Of a stretch of 37,359 nucleotides of DNA, positions 1 through 7,729 are shown one piece after another (positions within the stretch are counted from its first letter, which is position 1; every line of letters starts with the position of its first letter). The notes beneath the pieces are model-generated. The model did not search any database. It was not told where the DNA came from and worked only from the letters and a program-made list of their open reading frames with translations. This stretch comes from CAZNNH01 sp964574335 (GTDB lineage: Bacteria > Acidobacteriota > Vicinamibacteria > Fen-336): positions 1 to 37,359 of the forward strand of contig CAZNNH010000046.1 of assembly GCA_964574335.1 (NCBI GenBank), given 5' to 3'. The translations under genes were made by a program, and so were the position numbers.

Positions 1-198
1 CGCGGCTTCAGGGGGTCGCGATCGGACGTGGACCTTCACGCCTGGCACTGGGCGACGCCACCGTCGAACGGCGCCGCGGCGCTGGCGCACGTGGCCTTCT
101 GCCCGGCCACGGTGAGTGTAGGCACGGGGGCCGAGGATCAACCGGGGCGAGTTCCCCGAACGCCGACGCGCAGCTCCTACCATCGCAATGCCACACTG

Positions 199-678
199 CT
201 ATGCGGCGTGGCGGCGAAGGTAGTCGATCGTCCCAGGGAGATCCCTGACAAGCCGCAACAGCGTGTCCATCGCCTCGCTCTGAGCGTTCCGGCCGGCCTC
301 CCAGCGCGAGAGCGTGTTCGCACCCAGGCGAAGGAGCCGAGCGAGCTCGGCCTGGGTCAGCCCGAAGCGCTCTCGAAGGGCGCGGATCTCCTGTGCCGAC
401 ACGAGGCCGTGCTTGCGGCGATACAGCGCGACGGCGTCTTCGCTCAGCCGTCGCGCGTCCCGATATCGCAGCACCACCTCGTGACACCTCGGGCACCGCA
501 GGTGTGCAGCCGAAGCGACAGCGATCTCCTCTCCGTTGACGGCAAACCGCAGAGTCCCCCGCTTCTCGGCCATGGCCGCACCACATGCGGGGCAACCATC
601 ATCGGGAAGGGCCCGCCCGGGCTTGCCGAGACCTGGTCGCCCCGGCCTAGCTGTCGTCTTCCTCATTGCCGTTCTCAT
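199..678 (-). CDS. mqsA: MqsA-family antitoxin (YgiT-type zinc finger plus HTH)
   Basis: This 159-residue protein is the antitoxin and autorepressor of a type II toxin-antitoxin pair. The N-terminal half has two CxxC pairs (C29/C32 and C62/C65), the zinc-binding pattern of the YgiT/MqsA domain that holds the toxin. The C-terminal half (about 95-150) is an XRE-type helix-turn-helix with the stretch GLTQAELARLL and the SRWEAGR recognition-helix region. It follows the MqsR-like toxin on the same strand and its start overlaps the toxin's 3' end by 32 bases, so the two are translationally coupled in the toxin-first order of E. coli mqsRA. Two in-frame ATGs, at 678 and 666, could start it; GAGG directly abuts the first and lies about 11 bases from the second. 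In known MqsA proteins the HTH domain binds a palindrome in the operon promoter, and such a palindrome is present at 981-991. Confidence 0.9.
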   Translation of the reverse strand: MRTAMRKTTARPGRPGLGKPGRALPDDGCPACGAAMAEKRGTLRFAVNGEEIAVASAAHLRCPRCHEVVLRYRDARRLSEDAVALYRRKHGLVSAQEIRALRERFGLTQAELARLLRLGANTLSRWEAGRNAQSEAMDTLLRLVRDLPGTIDYLRRHAA

Positions 679-973
679 CCTCGTGGAAGGACACCACGAC
701 GCAGTCCTCGCGCAGAATCAGCTTGAGATGGATCGTGGTCTCGCCCACCCGAGGCTTGAAGACGTACATCCACTCGCCCGTCGAGCCGGACGCGAGGCGT
801 CTCGCGAAGTCGGCAACCCTCAGTCCCTCGAGCGTCTCGCGCGCGTCCTGGCCATCCAGGCCCAGAGCCGCCAGCTCGCGAAGAGCCTTGAACGTGAAGC
901 GGACCTTCTCGCGCGAGTCCAGCGCACGGACCCGCGTCAGGACCTTGGCGAGCCCGCGCGGCGGCCGGGTCAC
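647..973 (-). CDS. mqsR: MqsR-family mRNA interferase toxin
   Basis: This 108-residue protein matches the MqsR family in length and in its central and C-terminal signatures: KVRFTFKAL, an LGL...LEGL segment, TGEWMYVFKP and KLILREDCVVVSFHED, followed by an acidic tail. MqsR toxins are RelE-fold ribonucleases that cut mRNA when the labile antitoxin is lost, with E. coli MqsR preferring GCU sites. The start is a GTG at 973. GAGGT directly abuts this codon, too close to be an ideal ribosome-binding site; the AGGT of the upstream palindrome lies about 8-10 bases away and may serve instead. The promoter at 994-1022 would give a leader of only about 15 bases. The gene is the first of the mqsRA pair and shows no truncation or frameshift. 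Family assignment is confident; the cleavage specificity in this organism is unknown. Confidence 0.88.
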   Translation of the reverse strand: MTRPPRGLAKVLTRVRALDSREKVRFTFKALRELAALGLDGQDARETLEGLRVADFARRLASGSTGEWMYVFKPRVGETTIHLKLILREDCVVVSFHEDENGNEEDDS

Positions 974-980
974 ACCTCAT

Positions 981-991
981 ACCTGTCAGGT
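981..991. promoter_or_regulatory. MqsA operator palindrome (ACCT-GTC-AGGT)
   Basis: ACCTGTCAGGT is an inverted repeat of ACCT around a 3-base spacer. E. coli MqsA is known to bind AACCT-N2-4-AGGTT palindromes, so the match to the expected operator is direct. It lies just downstream of the -10 box and over the predicted transcription start, where bound antitoxin would block initiation. The function is inferred from position and motif. Confidence 0.65.
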
Positions 992-993
992 GA

Positions 994-1022
994 ATTATGC
1001 ATGTGGTGATACCCCCACTCAA
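994..1022 (-). promoter_or_regulatory. Sigma70-type promoter of mqsRA
   Basis: Read on the minus strand, TTGAGT (1022-1017) is separated by exactly 17 bases from CATAAT (999-994). This is close to the consensus -35 and -10 elements with ideal spacing. Transcription would begin near 987, inside the palindrome at 981-991. Confidence 0.65.
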
Positions 1023-1423
1023 GCCCTGTGGCGGTGCTTCTCCCCCGGAAGGAACGGAAACCCCAGGCGAGCGCCCTCCAAGTGCTCGACTCTCCTGCGA
1101 CGGCGCGCCAGCGCGGCCTCATCCCCCGCGGCGCCACCGACTCTCGGAGCAGGCTTGATGCCTGGACTGGCTTCGGGAAGCGGCTGGCCATGGCAGGAGG
1201 TGCCTCTCTGTCATCCACCCAGGCCTCCTACCCGTTCCCCGTGCCGAGTCACCCATGAGGGCGGGGCCGGGCCGCCAGAGAGCGCTCCGGCTCCGTCCAT
1301 CGGGCGGTCATGCGGCACCTTCCGGCCTACACCGTGGACGAGCGACCGCCGCAGGAGGGGCTCGGCTAGCGCCGCGGCAACTGACGGTTCCTGGCCGGCA
1401 CCTGGAGCCCGGATCGGCTGTGT

Positions 1424-1477
1424 CCCAGATCCTTCGCTCCGCCCGGCAATCGGAGCTCCGCTCAGGATGACCCTGGG
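1424..1477. repeat. Imperfect inverted repeat, possible dispersed intergenic element
   Basis: Three nested arm pairs fold on one another: CCCAG with CTGGG (1424-1428, 1473-1477), ATCCT with AGGAT (1429-1433, 1464-1468) and GCTCCG with CGGAGC (1436-1441, 1451-1456). The wording AGATCCTTCGCTCCG...CTCAGGATGAC resembles short palindromic elements often dispersed between genes in GC-rich bacteria. Only one copy is visible here, so mobility or repetition cannot be shown from this window. Confidence 0.4.
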
Positions 1478-1740
1478 GATCGGCAAGGCACTGCCTTGTA
1501 GACACTTAGCCCGCCCTGGCACCGCCCCTGGGACTCCTCGGCTCCCTGGCGGTATCCTCACGGTCGCTACTGGGAATAAGGGTACAGCCGTGACTTTGGA
1601 TGCCAGGAGCCGGCCACAACGTCAGCGGCAAGACGTCCGTTCATCGGACGCTGGCCCAGGGACTGCGCTCTCGCCCGGGAGCGTCCTGATCGTTCCCGTG
1701 GAGCGACCGGGGCATCTCGTGGCGGGCGTGGCGCGGGAGC

Positions 1741-1760
1741 GGCGCTCCGAGCGGAGCGCC
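1741..1760 (+). other. Perfect 8-bp hairpin in the receptor leader
   Basis: GGCGCTCC and GGAGCGCC pair around the tetraloop GAGC, ending 54 bases before the TonB receptor start codon. It has no following T-run, so it is not a standard terminator. If transcribed it could stabilise or control the leader mRNA. The role is unproven. Confidence 0.4.
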
Positions 1761-1814
1761 AGGACGGAGCTTGGCCCATCTGGAGACGCAGACGTTTGTG
1801 AGGAGAGAGTGACC

Positions 1815-4800
1815 ATGGATTCCGCCGGATCTTGCCGGAGGCTCGGCTTGGCAGCGGCCCTCGTGGGCGCCGTGTGCCTGGCGAGCGCGACGTCTCTTTG
1901 GGCGCAGACGACCAACGCGTCCGTTTCGGGGACGGTGCACGACGCCGAAGGAGGCGTCCTGCCCGGGGCCCGCGTGACGCTGACCAGCAACACCACCGGC
2001 AACGCCCTGTCGATGCCGACCGACGGACAGGGACGGTTCGTCTTCGCCGCCGTGCGCCCGGACGCCTACACCCTGAAGGCCAGCATGGAGGGCTTCAAGA
2101 CCCTGGAGCGGACCAACCTGGTGGTGGCCCCGAACGACAAGCTCGCCGCCGGCATCCTGGCCCTGGAGGTCGGCGAGATCACGGACAGCATCACGGTGGT
2201 GGCCCGTGTCAGCGAGCTGCAGGCCGAGAGCGGCGAGCGCTCGTTCACGCTCGAGTCCGAGGCGATCAAGAACATCGCCAACAACGGCCGTTCGCTCTTC
2301 GGCTTCGTGACGCTGGTCCCGGGCGTGGTCCCGAACAACGGGACCGAGAACCCGACCAACGCCGAGCAGTTCACCACCAACGGCCTCCGCAACACCCAGA
2401 ACAACGTCACCATCGACGGCGTCACCAACATCGACACCGGCAACAACGGCAGCTACATGGCGTCGACCAACATCGACGCCATCGAGGAGTTCAAGATCCT
2501 GACCAACTCCTACCAGGCCGAGTTCGGCCGCGCCGCCGGCGGACAGGTCCAGATGGTCACCAAGTCCGGCACTCAGGAGTTCCACGGCTCCGGCTACTGG
2601 TACGGCCGCCGCTCCGGCTGGAACGCCAACGGCTGGACCAACAACCGGGCCGAGGTCGAGGCCGCCGACTCCTCCCGCAACGACTACGGCTACACCCTCG
2701 CCGGCCCCGTCTACATCCCCGGCGTCTTCAACCAGGACAGGAAGAAGCTGTTCTTCTTCTGGAGCCAGGAGTGGCAGAAGCGAAAGGACCCGGTGACCGC
2801 GCAGCTCTCGCGGGTGCCGACCCCCCTCGAACGTCAGGGCAACTTCTCCCAGAGTCTCGACAACAACGGCAACCCCTGGCCCTACATCAAGGACTGGACC
2901 ACCGGCCTGCCCTGCGGTCCCGACGACACCAGCGGCTGCTTCTCGTACCAGGGCGTCCTCGGCTGGATCCCGCCCGATCGCCAGTACCAGCCCGGCATCA
3001 ACGCCCTCAACGTCTACCCGGATCCCAACTACTCAGAGCCCGGCAGCATCAACAACTACAGGAGCCAGGACCCCACCGACGCGCCGCGACGGGAGGAGAT
3101 GTTCCGCCTGGACCTGCTGCCCACCGACAACTGGCGCATCACCAGCCGCTACATGCAGAACAGGGACTTCCAGACGCGGCCGTACGGCACCGCCTGGGCC
3201 GGCGCCGGCAGCAACAACCTCAACGACACCGGCTGCACCTACGACAACCCGGGCCGGAACTGGATGGTCTCGACCACCGGCGTGCTCAACAACACCACCT
3301 CGCTCGAGATCACGGTGGGCAGCGCCCACAACTCGCTGACCTTCGACCTCACCAACCCCAAGCTGCGGCGCGCGGCCTCCGGCCTGGACGACATGCCCCT
3401 GCTCTACCCGGACGCGGTGCAGGGCGACTACATCCCGGACATGATCTTCAACGGCGGGCGTGTCGGCGGGCAGGCCGGCCGCTACCAGACCCACAACGGG
3501 CCCTTCCAGAACCAGAACACCACCTACGACGTCACCGCCGCGCTGACCAAGGTCTGGGGCTCGCACACCGCCAAGCTCGGCGTCTTCTACCAGAGCTCCT
3601 GGAAGCCGCAGACCGCGTTCATCGACTTCAACAGCCAGATCAGCTTCGTGGACAACACCAACAACCCGTACGACACCGGTTTCGGCTACGCCAACGCCGC
3701 CATCGGGTCCTTCCAGACCTACAGCCAGGCCAACCGCTACACCTATCCCGAGTGGGTCTACAAGAACTACGAGTGGTATCTCCAGGACAACTGGAAGGTG
3801 GGCTCGAAGCTGACCCTCGACTACGGCGTCCGCTTCTACTACATGACGCCGCAGTACGACCAGACGCTGCAGGTCTCGACCTTCATCCCCGAGGGCTTCG
3901 ACTTCGCGAGCGCGGCGACCCTCTTCTACCCGGCGATCGTCGACGGCCAGCGGGTGGGGATCGACCCCGCCACCGGCCAGACGGTCGACGAGCGCTTCAT
4001 CGGCCGGCTCACGCCGGGCTCCAACCGGTTCGACGGCACCTACAACGCCGGCCAGGGGATCAGCGACACCATGCAGAGCGGCAACGCCTTCAAGGTGTCT
4101 CCGCGCTTCGGCTTCGTGCTCGACCTCTCCGAGAACGCCACCGCCCTCCTGCGGGGCGGCTTCGGGGTCTTCTACGATCGGCCGATGGGCAACGTGGTGT
4201 TCGACCAGAGCGGCAACGCCCCGGCCACGTTGGTGTCGACCCTCAACTACGGCCTGTTGAGCCAGCTCAGCGCGGCCGGAGCCGCCCCCGACACCACGCT
4301 CTCCCTGAGCCCCACCGCCTACGACTTCACGCCGCCGCGGGTGATCGCCTGGAACGTCGGCTTCCAGAAGAAGCTGTGGAAGTCGTTCGTGTTCGACCTC
4401 TCCTACGTCGGCTCGAAGTCGGACCACCTGGTCAGCCAGGAGCAGATCAACTGGGTGCCGCCGGGCGCAGCCTTCCTGCCCGAGAACCGGGACCCGACCA
4501 CCGGTGCCCCGCTGTCCACCGACTTCATGCGGCCCTACCAGGGGTACGGCGAGATCCGCCTGTACGACTACAAGGGCTTCTCCAACTACCACTCGCTGCA
4601 GACCTCGCTCCAGCGCCGCTTCGACAACGGGATCATGGTCACGGCGTTCTACGTCTGGAGCAAGGCGCTCGGCATCGCCGACGGCGACTACAGCACCATC
4701 TGGCCCAACACAACCGAGGCCGAGAACCGTCGGGTCAACTACTCCTACGTCAACACCGACCGGCCCCACAACTTCGTGATCAACTTCGTCTACCAGACCC

Positions 4801-5360
4801 CCAAGGTCACGGACGGCGCCGCCGGCGTGATCCTGAACGACTGGCAGATCTCGGGCATCTATCGGCGGCTGAGCGGCACGCCGTACGCGATCAACTTCTC
4901 GGTCCCCGGCGTCAACAACCAGACCCTCACCGGCTCGCCCAGCTACAACGGACGGGTGGTGGTCGTCTGCGACCCCGGCCCCGGCAGCAGCAGCGATCCG
5001 TACGCCCAGCTCGACACCGGCTGCTTCGCGCCGCCGCAGGTGGGGAGCGTGGGCGACGAGTCGGCCCGGTACTTCGTCCACGGCCCCGGGATCGACAACC
5101 TCGACCTGTCCGTCTCGAAGACCTTCCTGGTCAAGGACCGAGTCCGGATGGAGCTTCGCCTCGATGCCTTCAACGCCTTGAACCACACCCAGTTCTCGGG
5201 CGTGAACAACACCGTGGGCTTCACCAGCCTGAGCGACTCCACCGTGACGAACCTTCCCTACGACCAGAGCGGGAACCTGGTCCGGCAGAGCGGCTTCGGC
5301 AGCATCAACGGGGTGCGTGCGCCAAGGACCATCCAGTTGGTGACCCGTCTGACCTTCTGA
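1815..5360 (+). CDS. TonB-dependent outer-membrane receptor with carboxypeptidase-regulatory-like domain
   Basis: This 1181-residue protein is a large Oar/TonB-type outer-membrane transporter, expected to import a bulky ligand (an oligosaccharide, peptide or metal chelate; the ligand cannot be told). Residues 1-30 form a signal peptide ending LWA. Residues 33-115 are a carboxypeptidase-regulatory/Cna-B-like beta domain (VSGTVHDAEGGVLPGARV). About 145-255 is the plug, with NNVTIDGVTN and the EFGRAAGGQVQMVTKSGT segment. The rest is a beta-barrel rich in aromatic, Asn and Asp-containing strands, ending in Phe as outer-membrane proteins do. The open frame runs far upstream, but the start at ATG 1815 is chosen because AGGAGAG lies 8-14 bases before it and a signal peptide follows. 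It is a single-gene unit, followed by a decayed copy of its own 3' end and a terminator. Confidence 0.9.
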   Translation: MDSAGSCRRLGLAAALVGAVCLASATSLWAQTTNASVSGTVHDAEGGVLPGARVTLTSNTTGNALSMPTDGQGRFVFAAVRPDAYTLKASMEGFKTLERTNLVVAPNDKLAAGILALEVGEITDSITVVARVSELQAESGERSFTLESEAIKNIANNGRSLFGFVTLVPGVVPNNGTENPTNAEQFTTNGLRNTQNNVTIDGVTNIDTGNNGSYMASTNIDAIEEFKILTNSYQAEFGRAAGGQVQMVTKSGTQEFHGSGYWYGRRSGWNANGWTNNRAEVEAADSSRNDYGYTLAGPVYIPGVFNQDRKKLFFFWSQEWQKRKDPVTAQLSRVPTPLERQGNFSQSLDNNGNPWPYIKDWTTGLPCGPDDTSGCFSYQGVLGWIPPDRQYQPGINALNVYPDPNYSEPGSINNYRSQDPTDAPRREEMFRLDLLPTDNWRITSRYMQNRDFQTRPYGTAWAGAGSNNLNDTGCTYDNPGRNWMVSTTGVLNNTTSLEITVGSAHNSLTFDLTNPKLRRAASGLDDMPLLYPDAVQGDYIPDMIFNGGRVGGQAGRYQTHNGPFQNQNTTYDVTAALTKVWGSHTAKLGVFYQSSWKPQTAFIDFNSQISFVDNTNNPYDTGFGYANAAIGSFQTYSQANRYTYPEWVYKNYEWYLQDNWKVGSKLTLDYGVRFYYMTPQYDQTLQVSTFIPEGFDFASAATLFYPAIVDGQRVGIDPATGQTVDERFIGRLTPGSNRFDGTYNAGQGISDTMQSGNAFKVSPRFGFVLDLSENATALLRGGFGVFYDRPMGNVVFDQSGNAPATLVSTLNYGLLSQLSAAGAAPDTTLSLSPTAYDFTPPRVIAWNVGFQKKLWKSFVFDLSYVGSKSDHLVSQEQINWVPPGAAFLPENRDPTTGAPLSTDFMRPYQGYGEIRLYDYKGFSNYHSLQTSLQRRFDNGIMVTAFYVWSKALGIADGDYSTIWPNTTEAENRRVNYSYVNTDRPHNFVINFVYQTPKVTDGAAGVILNDWQISGIYRRLSGTPYAINFSVPGVNNQTLTGSPSYNGRVVVVCDPGPGSSSDPYAQLDTGCFAPPQVGSVGDESARYFVHGPGIDNLDLSVSKTFLVKDRVRMELRLDAFNALNHTQFSGVNNTVGFTSLSDSTVTNLPYDQSGNLVRQSGFGSINGVRAPRTIQLVTRLTF

Positions 5361-5544
5361 GGGCGCCCGTCAGGGCCGCGCCCGAAGAATCCGGGACTCG
5401 GCCGGGATCCTTCCGGGGTACAGCCTCGAAGCGACACTCAGGGTGACGCGGGCGACCGTATCCTCCCGGCCTCGTGCGGCAACAAACGTGTGGCCGTGAG
5501 GCTGAGCATGAGGGGCAGCAGCAGACCCAGGACCTTCCTGGGGG

Positions 5545-5631
5545 ACCTCGTCCGGCAGAGCGGCCTCGGCACCATCAACGGGGTGCGCCTTGCCAAGAAT
5601 CATCCAGTTGGTGACCCGTCTGACGTTCTGG
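5545..5631 (+). pseudogene. Remnant of a second TonB receptor 3' end
   Basis: About 87 bases here align with the last 85 bases of the preceding receptor (5277-5360), with roughly ten substitutions, one net inserted base and loss of the stop (TGA to TGG). In one frame it reads DLVRQSGLGTINGVR; after the inserted base it continues in the next frame as IIQLVTRLTF, matching the receptor's C-terminus. A few bases upstream, GACCTTCCTG (5531-5540) also recalls the receptor's KTFLV segment at about 5120. This looks like what is left of a neighbouring paralogue after deletion, or of a partial duplication. It has no start codon and is not expected to make a protein. Confidence 0.75.
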
Positions 5632-5657
5632 TCAACTCTCTCGTCTCCGACGTTTCC

Positions 5658-5697
5658 GGGAGCCGGCGCGCCATGGCGCCGGCTCCCGCTTCTTTTC
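5658..5697 (+). terminator. Rho-independent terminator after the TonB receptor
   Basis: A perfect 12-bp stem, GGGAGCCGGCGC (5658-5669) with GCGCCGGCTCCC (5676-5687), closes a 6-base loop and is followed by GCTTCTTTTC on the plus strand. The T-rich tail on this side only assigns it to plus-strand transcription, ending the receptor mRNA about 300 bases past its stop. That distance suggests it originally served the lost paralogue. Confidence 0.85.
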
Positions 5698-5763
5698 GGC
5701 GGACCTGGGGCGCGCCGCGCTAGCGCGCCGACCGACCTGCGGCCGGCGCTCCCCCGCCCTCCG

Positions 5764-6273
5764 CTACCAGGTTTCGTAGCGGACCAGCTCGGCCAGCGGC
5801 TTGCGCTGCTTCTCCCGCGGGGCCTCGGCTGGCCAGCCCAGCGGGGTGAAGACGATGGGCTCCACGGTCTCGGGGAGCTTCAGGACTTCACGGGCGGCCC
5901 GGGCGTCGAAGGCGGCGACCCAGCAGGTGCCGAGCCCAGCGTCGGCGGCCGCCAGGATCAGATGGTCCATGACGATGGCCACGTCCACGTCGAGGTAGCG
6001 GCGACCGTCCTTGCGCACCCAGCCCTGGCTCGCCACCCCACACACGCCGATCACCAGCGGGGCCTGGGTGAAGAAGGAGCGGTGGTAGATCCTGCCGAGG
6101 TCGGCCCGCTTGCCTTCGGTGCGCACCACCACCAGCCCGAACGGCTGCTGGTTGTTGGCGGTGGGCGCCAGCCACGCGGCCTCGAGCACCTGCTGGAGCA
6201 GCGCGTCAGAGACCGGGTCGGACCGGTAGGCGCGTACGCTGGAGCGCCTCCGGATCAGCTCCTGGAAGTCCAT
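5764..6273 (-). CDS. Nitroreductase-family FMN oxidoreductase
   Basis: This 169-residue protein belongs to the nitroreductase/FMN-dependent flavoprotein superfamily. The N-terminus (LIRRRSSVRAY) carries the basic residues that bind the FMN phosphate, LAPTANNQQPF is the conserved family motif near residues 35-46, and the central VAIVMDHLILAAADAGLGTCWV is the helix that packs at the dimer interface. Such enzymes use NAD(P)H to reduce nitro groups, quinones or enones; the physiological substrate is not evident. It is shorter than NfsB-type enzymes (about 217 residues), fitting the compact subgroup. GGAGGGGG precedes the ATG at 6273. It lies 90 bases downstream of the sugar dehydrogenase on the same strand, with a hairpin between, so co-transcription is uncertain. 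Confidence 0.88.
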   Translation of the reverse strand: MDFQELIRRRSSVRAYRSDPVSDALLQQVLEAAWLAPTANNQQPFGLVVVRTEGKRADLGRIYHRSFFTQAPLVIGVCGVASQGWVRKDGRRYLDVDVAIVMDHLILAAADAGLGTCWVAAFDARAAREVLKLPETVEPIVFTPLGWPAEAPREKQRKPLAELVRYETW

Positions 6274-6325
6274 GCCCCCTCCCGATCGGCGGCCCAGCCA
6301 CTGCCGTGGTCCGGGACCAAGCCGC

Positions 6326-6350
6326 GGCCGCGTTCTCCATGAACGCGGCC
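6326..6350 (-). terminator. Hairpin downstream of the sugar dehydrogenase
   Basis: A perfect 10-bp stem, GGCCGCGTTC (6326-6335) with GAACGCGGCC (6341-6350), closes the loop TCCAT 13 bases after the stop of the dehydrogenase gene. No T-run follows on the minus strand, so it may be a weak or factor-dependent terminator, or an mRNA 3'-end stabiliser, between that gene and the nitroreductase. Confidence 0.5.
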
Positions 6351-6363
6351 CACGCCCGGACCG

Positions 6364-7662
6364 TCATCGGCGGCCGACGCCCTCGTAGTAGAAGCCGAGC
6401 TCGCGCAGCAGGCTCGGGTCGTAGATGTTGCGTCCGTCGAACACCGCGGCGCGGCGCATGAGCCCCTTGATCCTGGCGAAGTCAGGCTCCCGAAACTCGG
6501 CCCACTCGGTGACGACCACCAGGGCGTCGGCGCCGGCCACCGCCTCGTACGCGCGCTCGCAGTAGGTGATCCGCGTCCCCAGGCAACGCCGGGCGCTCTC
6601 TTCCGCCTTCGGGTCGTAGGCCCTCACCGACGCCCCCTCCGCCAGCAGGCGGTCGATGATCGTGATCGAGGGCGCCTCGCGCATGTCGTCGGTCCGCGGC
6701 TTGAACGCCAGGCCCCAGACCGCCACCACCTTCCCGCGCAGCCCGCCCAGGTGCTCGGCGATGCGCGGGACCAGGATCGCCTTCTGCCTCGCGTTCGTGC
6801 GATCCACGGCCTCCACCACGTCGAACGACATGCCGGCCTCGTGCCCCATCCGGATCAGCGCCTTCACGTCCTTCGGAAAGCACGAGCCGCCGTAGCCGAC
6901 GCCCGGGAACAGGAACGACGCCCCGATCCGGCCGTCGCTGCCGATCCCCATGCGCACCTGCTTCACGTCGGCGCCGATGCGGTCACAGTAGTTGGCGATC
7001 TGGTTCATGAACGAGATCCGCGTCGCCAGCATGGCGTTCGCCGCGTACTTGGTCAGCTCCGCCGAGGCCGGATCCATGACCAGGATCGGCTTGCCGGTCC
7101 GGACGAAGGGCTCGTAGATCTGCTGCATGACCAGCTCGGCCCTCGGATCGTCGGTGCCGATCACCACCCGGTCCGGCTTCAGAAAGTCGTCTACCGCCGA
7201 GCCCTCCTTCAGGAACTCCGGGTTCGAGACCACCGAGAAGGGGTGCTGGGTCATCGAGCCGACCAGCTCGCGGACCCGCGCCGCCGTGCCCACCGGCACC
7301 GTGGACTTGTTGACGATGACCTTGTAGCCGTCCATCGCCTCGGCGATGCCCCGGGCGACGTCGAGCACGTGGGTCAGATCGGCGGAGCCATCCTCGTCCT
7401 GTGGCGTCCCCACCGCTATGAACAGGACCTGGGAGAAGCGGACCGCCTCCGCCAGGTCGCTCGTGAATCGCAGCCGTTCCTCGGCCACGTTGCGGGGCAC
7501 GATCTCGTCGAGCCCGGGCTCGTAGATCGGGATCTCGCCCTTGCGCAGGCAACCGACCTTCTCCGGGCTGCTGTCGACGCAGACGACGGAGTTCCCGTTG
7601 TCCGCCAGGCACGCCCCGACCACCAGCCCTGCATAGCCGGTCCCGACCACGCCGATGTTCAC
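6364..7662 (-). CDS. UDP-glucose/GDP-mannose 6-dehydrogenase
   Basis: This 432-residue cytoplasmic enzyme oxidises a nucleotide sugar twice with NAD, most likely UDP-glucose to UDP-glucuronate, feeding capsule, exopolysaccharide or glycan synthesis. The N-terminal Rossmann fold shows GTGYAG at 7-12 and an acidic residue (D30) after the second strand. The family catalytic cysteine is C261 in GYGGSCFPKD, and the NPEFLKEGSA motif (147-155) is present. The C-terminal domain has WGLAFKPRTDDMREAPS. Length is normal for Ugd. The start is a GTG at 7662 behind an AAGGGGG stretch. It follows the sugar-binding lipoprotein gene by 67 bases on the same strand and may share its transcript. UDP-glucose is the commonest substrate for this subgroup; GDP-mannose or an N-acetylated sugar cannot be excluded. 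Confidence 0.9.
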   Translation of the reverse strand: MNIGVVGTGYAGLVVGACLADNGNSVVCVDSSPEKVGCLRKGEIPIYEPGLDEIVPRNVAEERLRFTSDLAEAVRFSQVLFIAVGTPQDEDGSADLTHVLDVARGIAEAMDGYKVIVNKSTVPVGTAARVRELVGSMTQHPFSVVSNPEFLKEGSAVDDFLKPDRVVIGTDDPRAELVMQQIYEPFVRTGKPILVMDPASAELTKYAANAMLATRISFMNQIANYCDRIGADVKQVRMGIGSDGRIGASFLFPGVGYGGSCFPKDVKALIRMGHEAGMSFDVVEAVDRTNARQKAILVPRIAEHLGGLRGKVVAVWGLAFKPRTDDMREAPSITIIDRLLAEGASVRAYDPKAEESARRCLGTRITYCERAYEAVAGADALVVVTEWAEFREPDFARIKGLMRRAAVFDGRNIYDPSLLRELGFYYEGVGRR

Positions 7663-7729
7663 TGCCTACCCCCTTCTCCGTACGCCGAGTGCGAGGGTAG
7701 CACGGGGGCCCGAAACGCCCGTACTGCCG

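Larger units (their letters stand above)
1023..1814. other. Gene-free interval between mqsRA and the TonB receptor
   Basis: About 790 bases separate the divergent mqsRA promoter from the TonB receptor start. Open frames here are rich in R, P, A and G, lack a credible start with a ribosome-binding site, and resemble no protein I recognise. What can be seen is structure: an imperfect long inverted repeat at 1424-1477, a small perfect hairpin (CGTCCG, loop TTCAT, CGGACG) at 1634-1650, and a stronger hairpin at 1741-1760. The last part, from roughly 1500, probably holds the receptor's promoter and leader, but no clear -35/-10 pair stands out. Confidence 0.5.

Noticed and set aside
1..198. Possible gene at the left edge
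   Set aside because: All frames give R/P/G-rich translations with no supported start and no recognisable motif.
3033..5186. 717-codon minus-strand frame opposite the TonB receptor
   Set aside because: Antisense shadow with a V/G/R-rich composition, no ribosome-binding site and no family pattern.
1832..5446. Very long alternative plus-strand frame over the TonB receptor
   Set aside because: It is a shadow of the real gene in GC-rich DNA: the translation is R/Q/P-rich and resembles nothing, while the other frame has a signal peptide, a plug and a terminal Phe.
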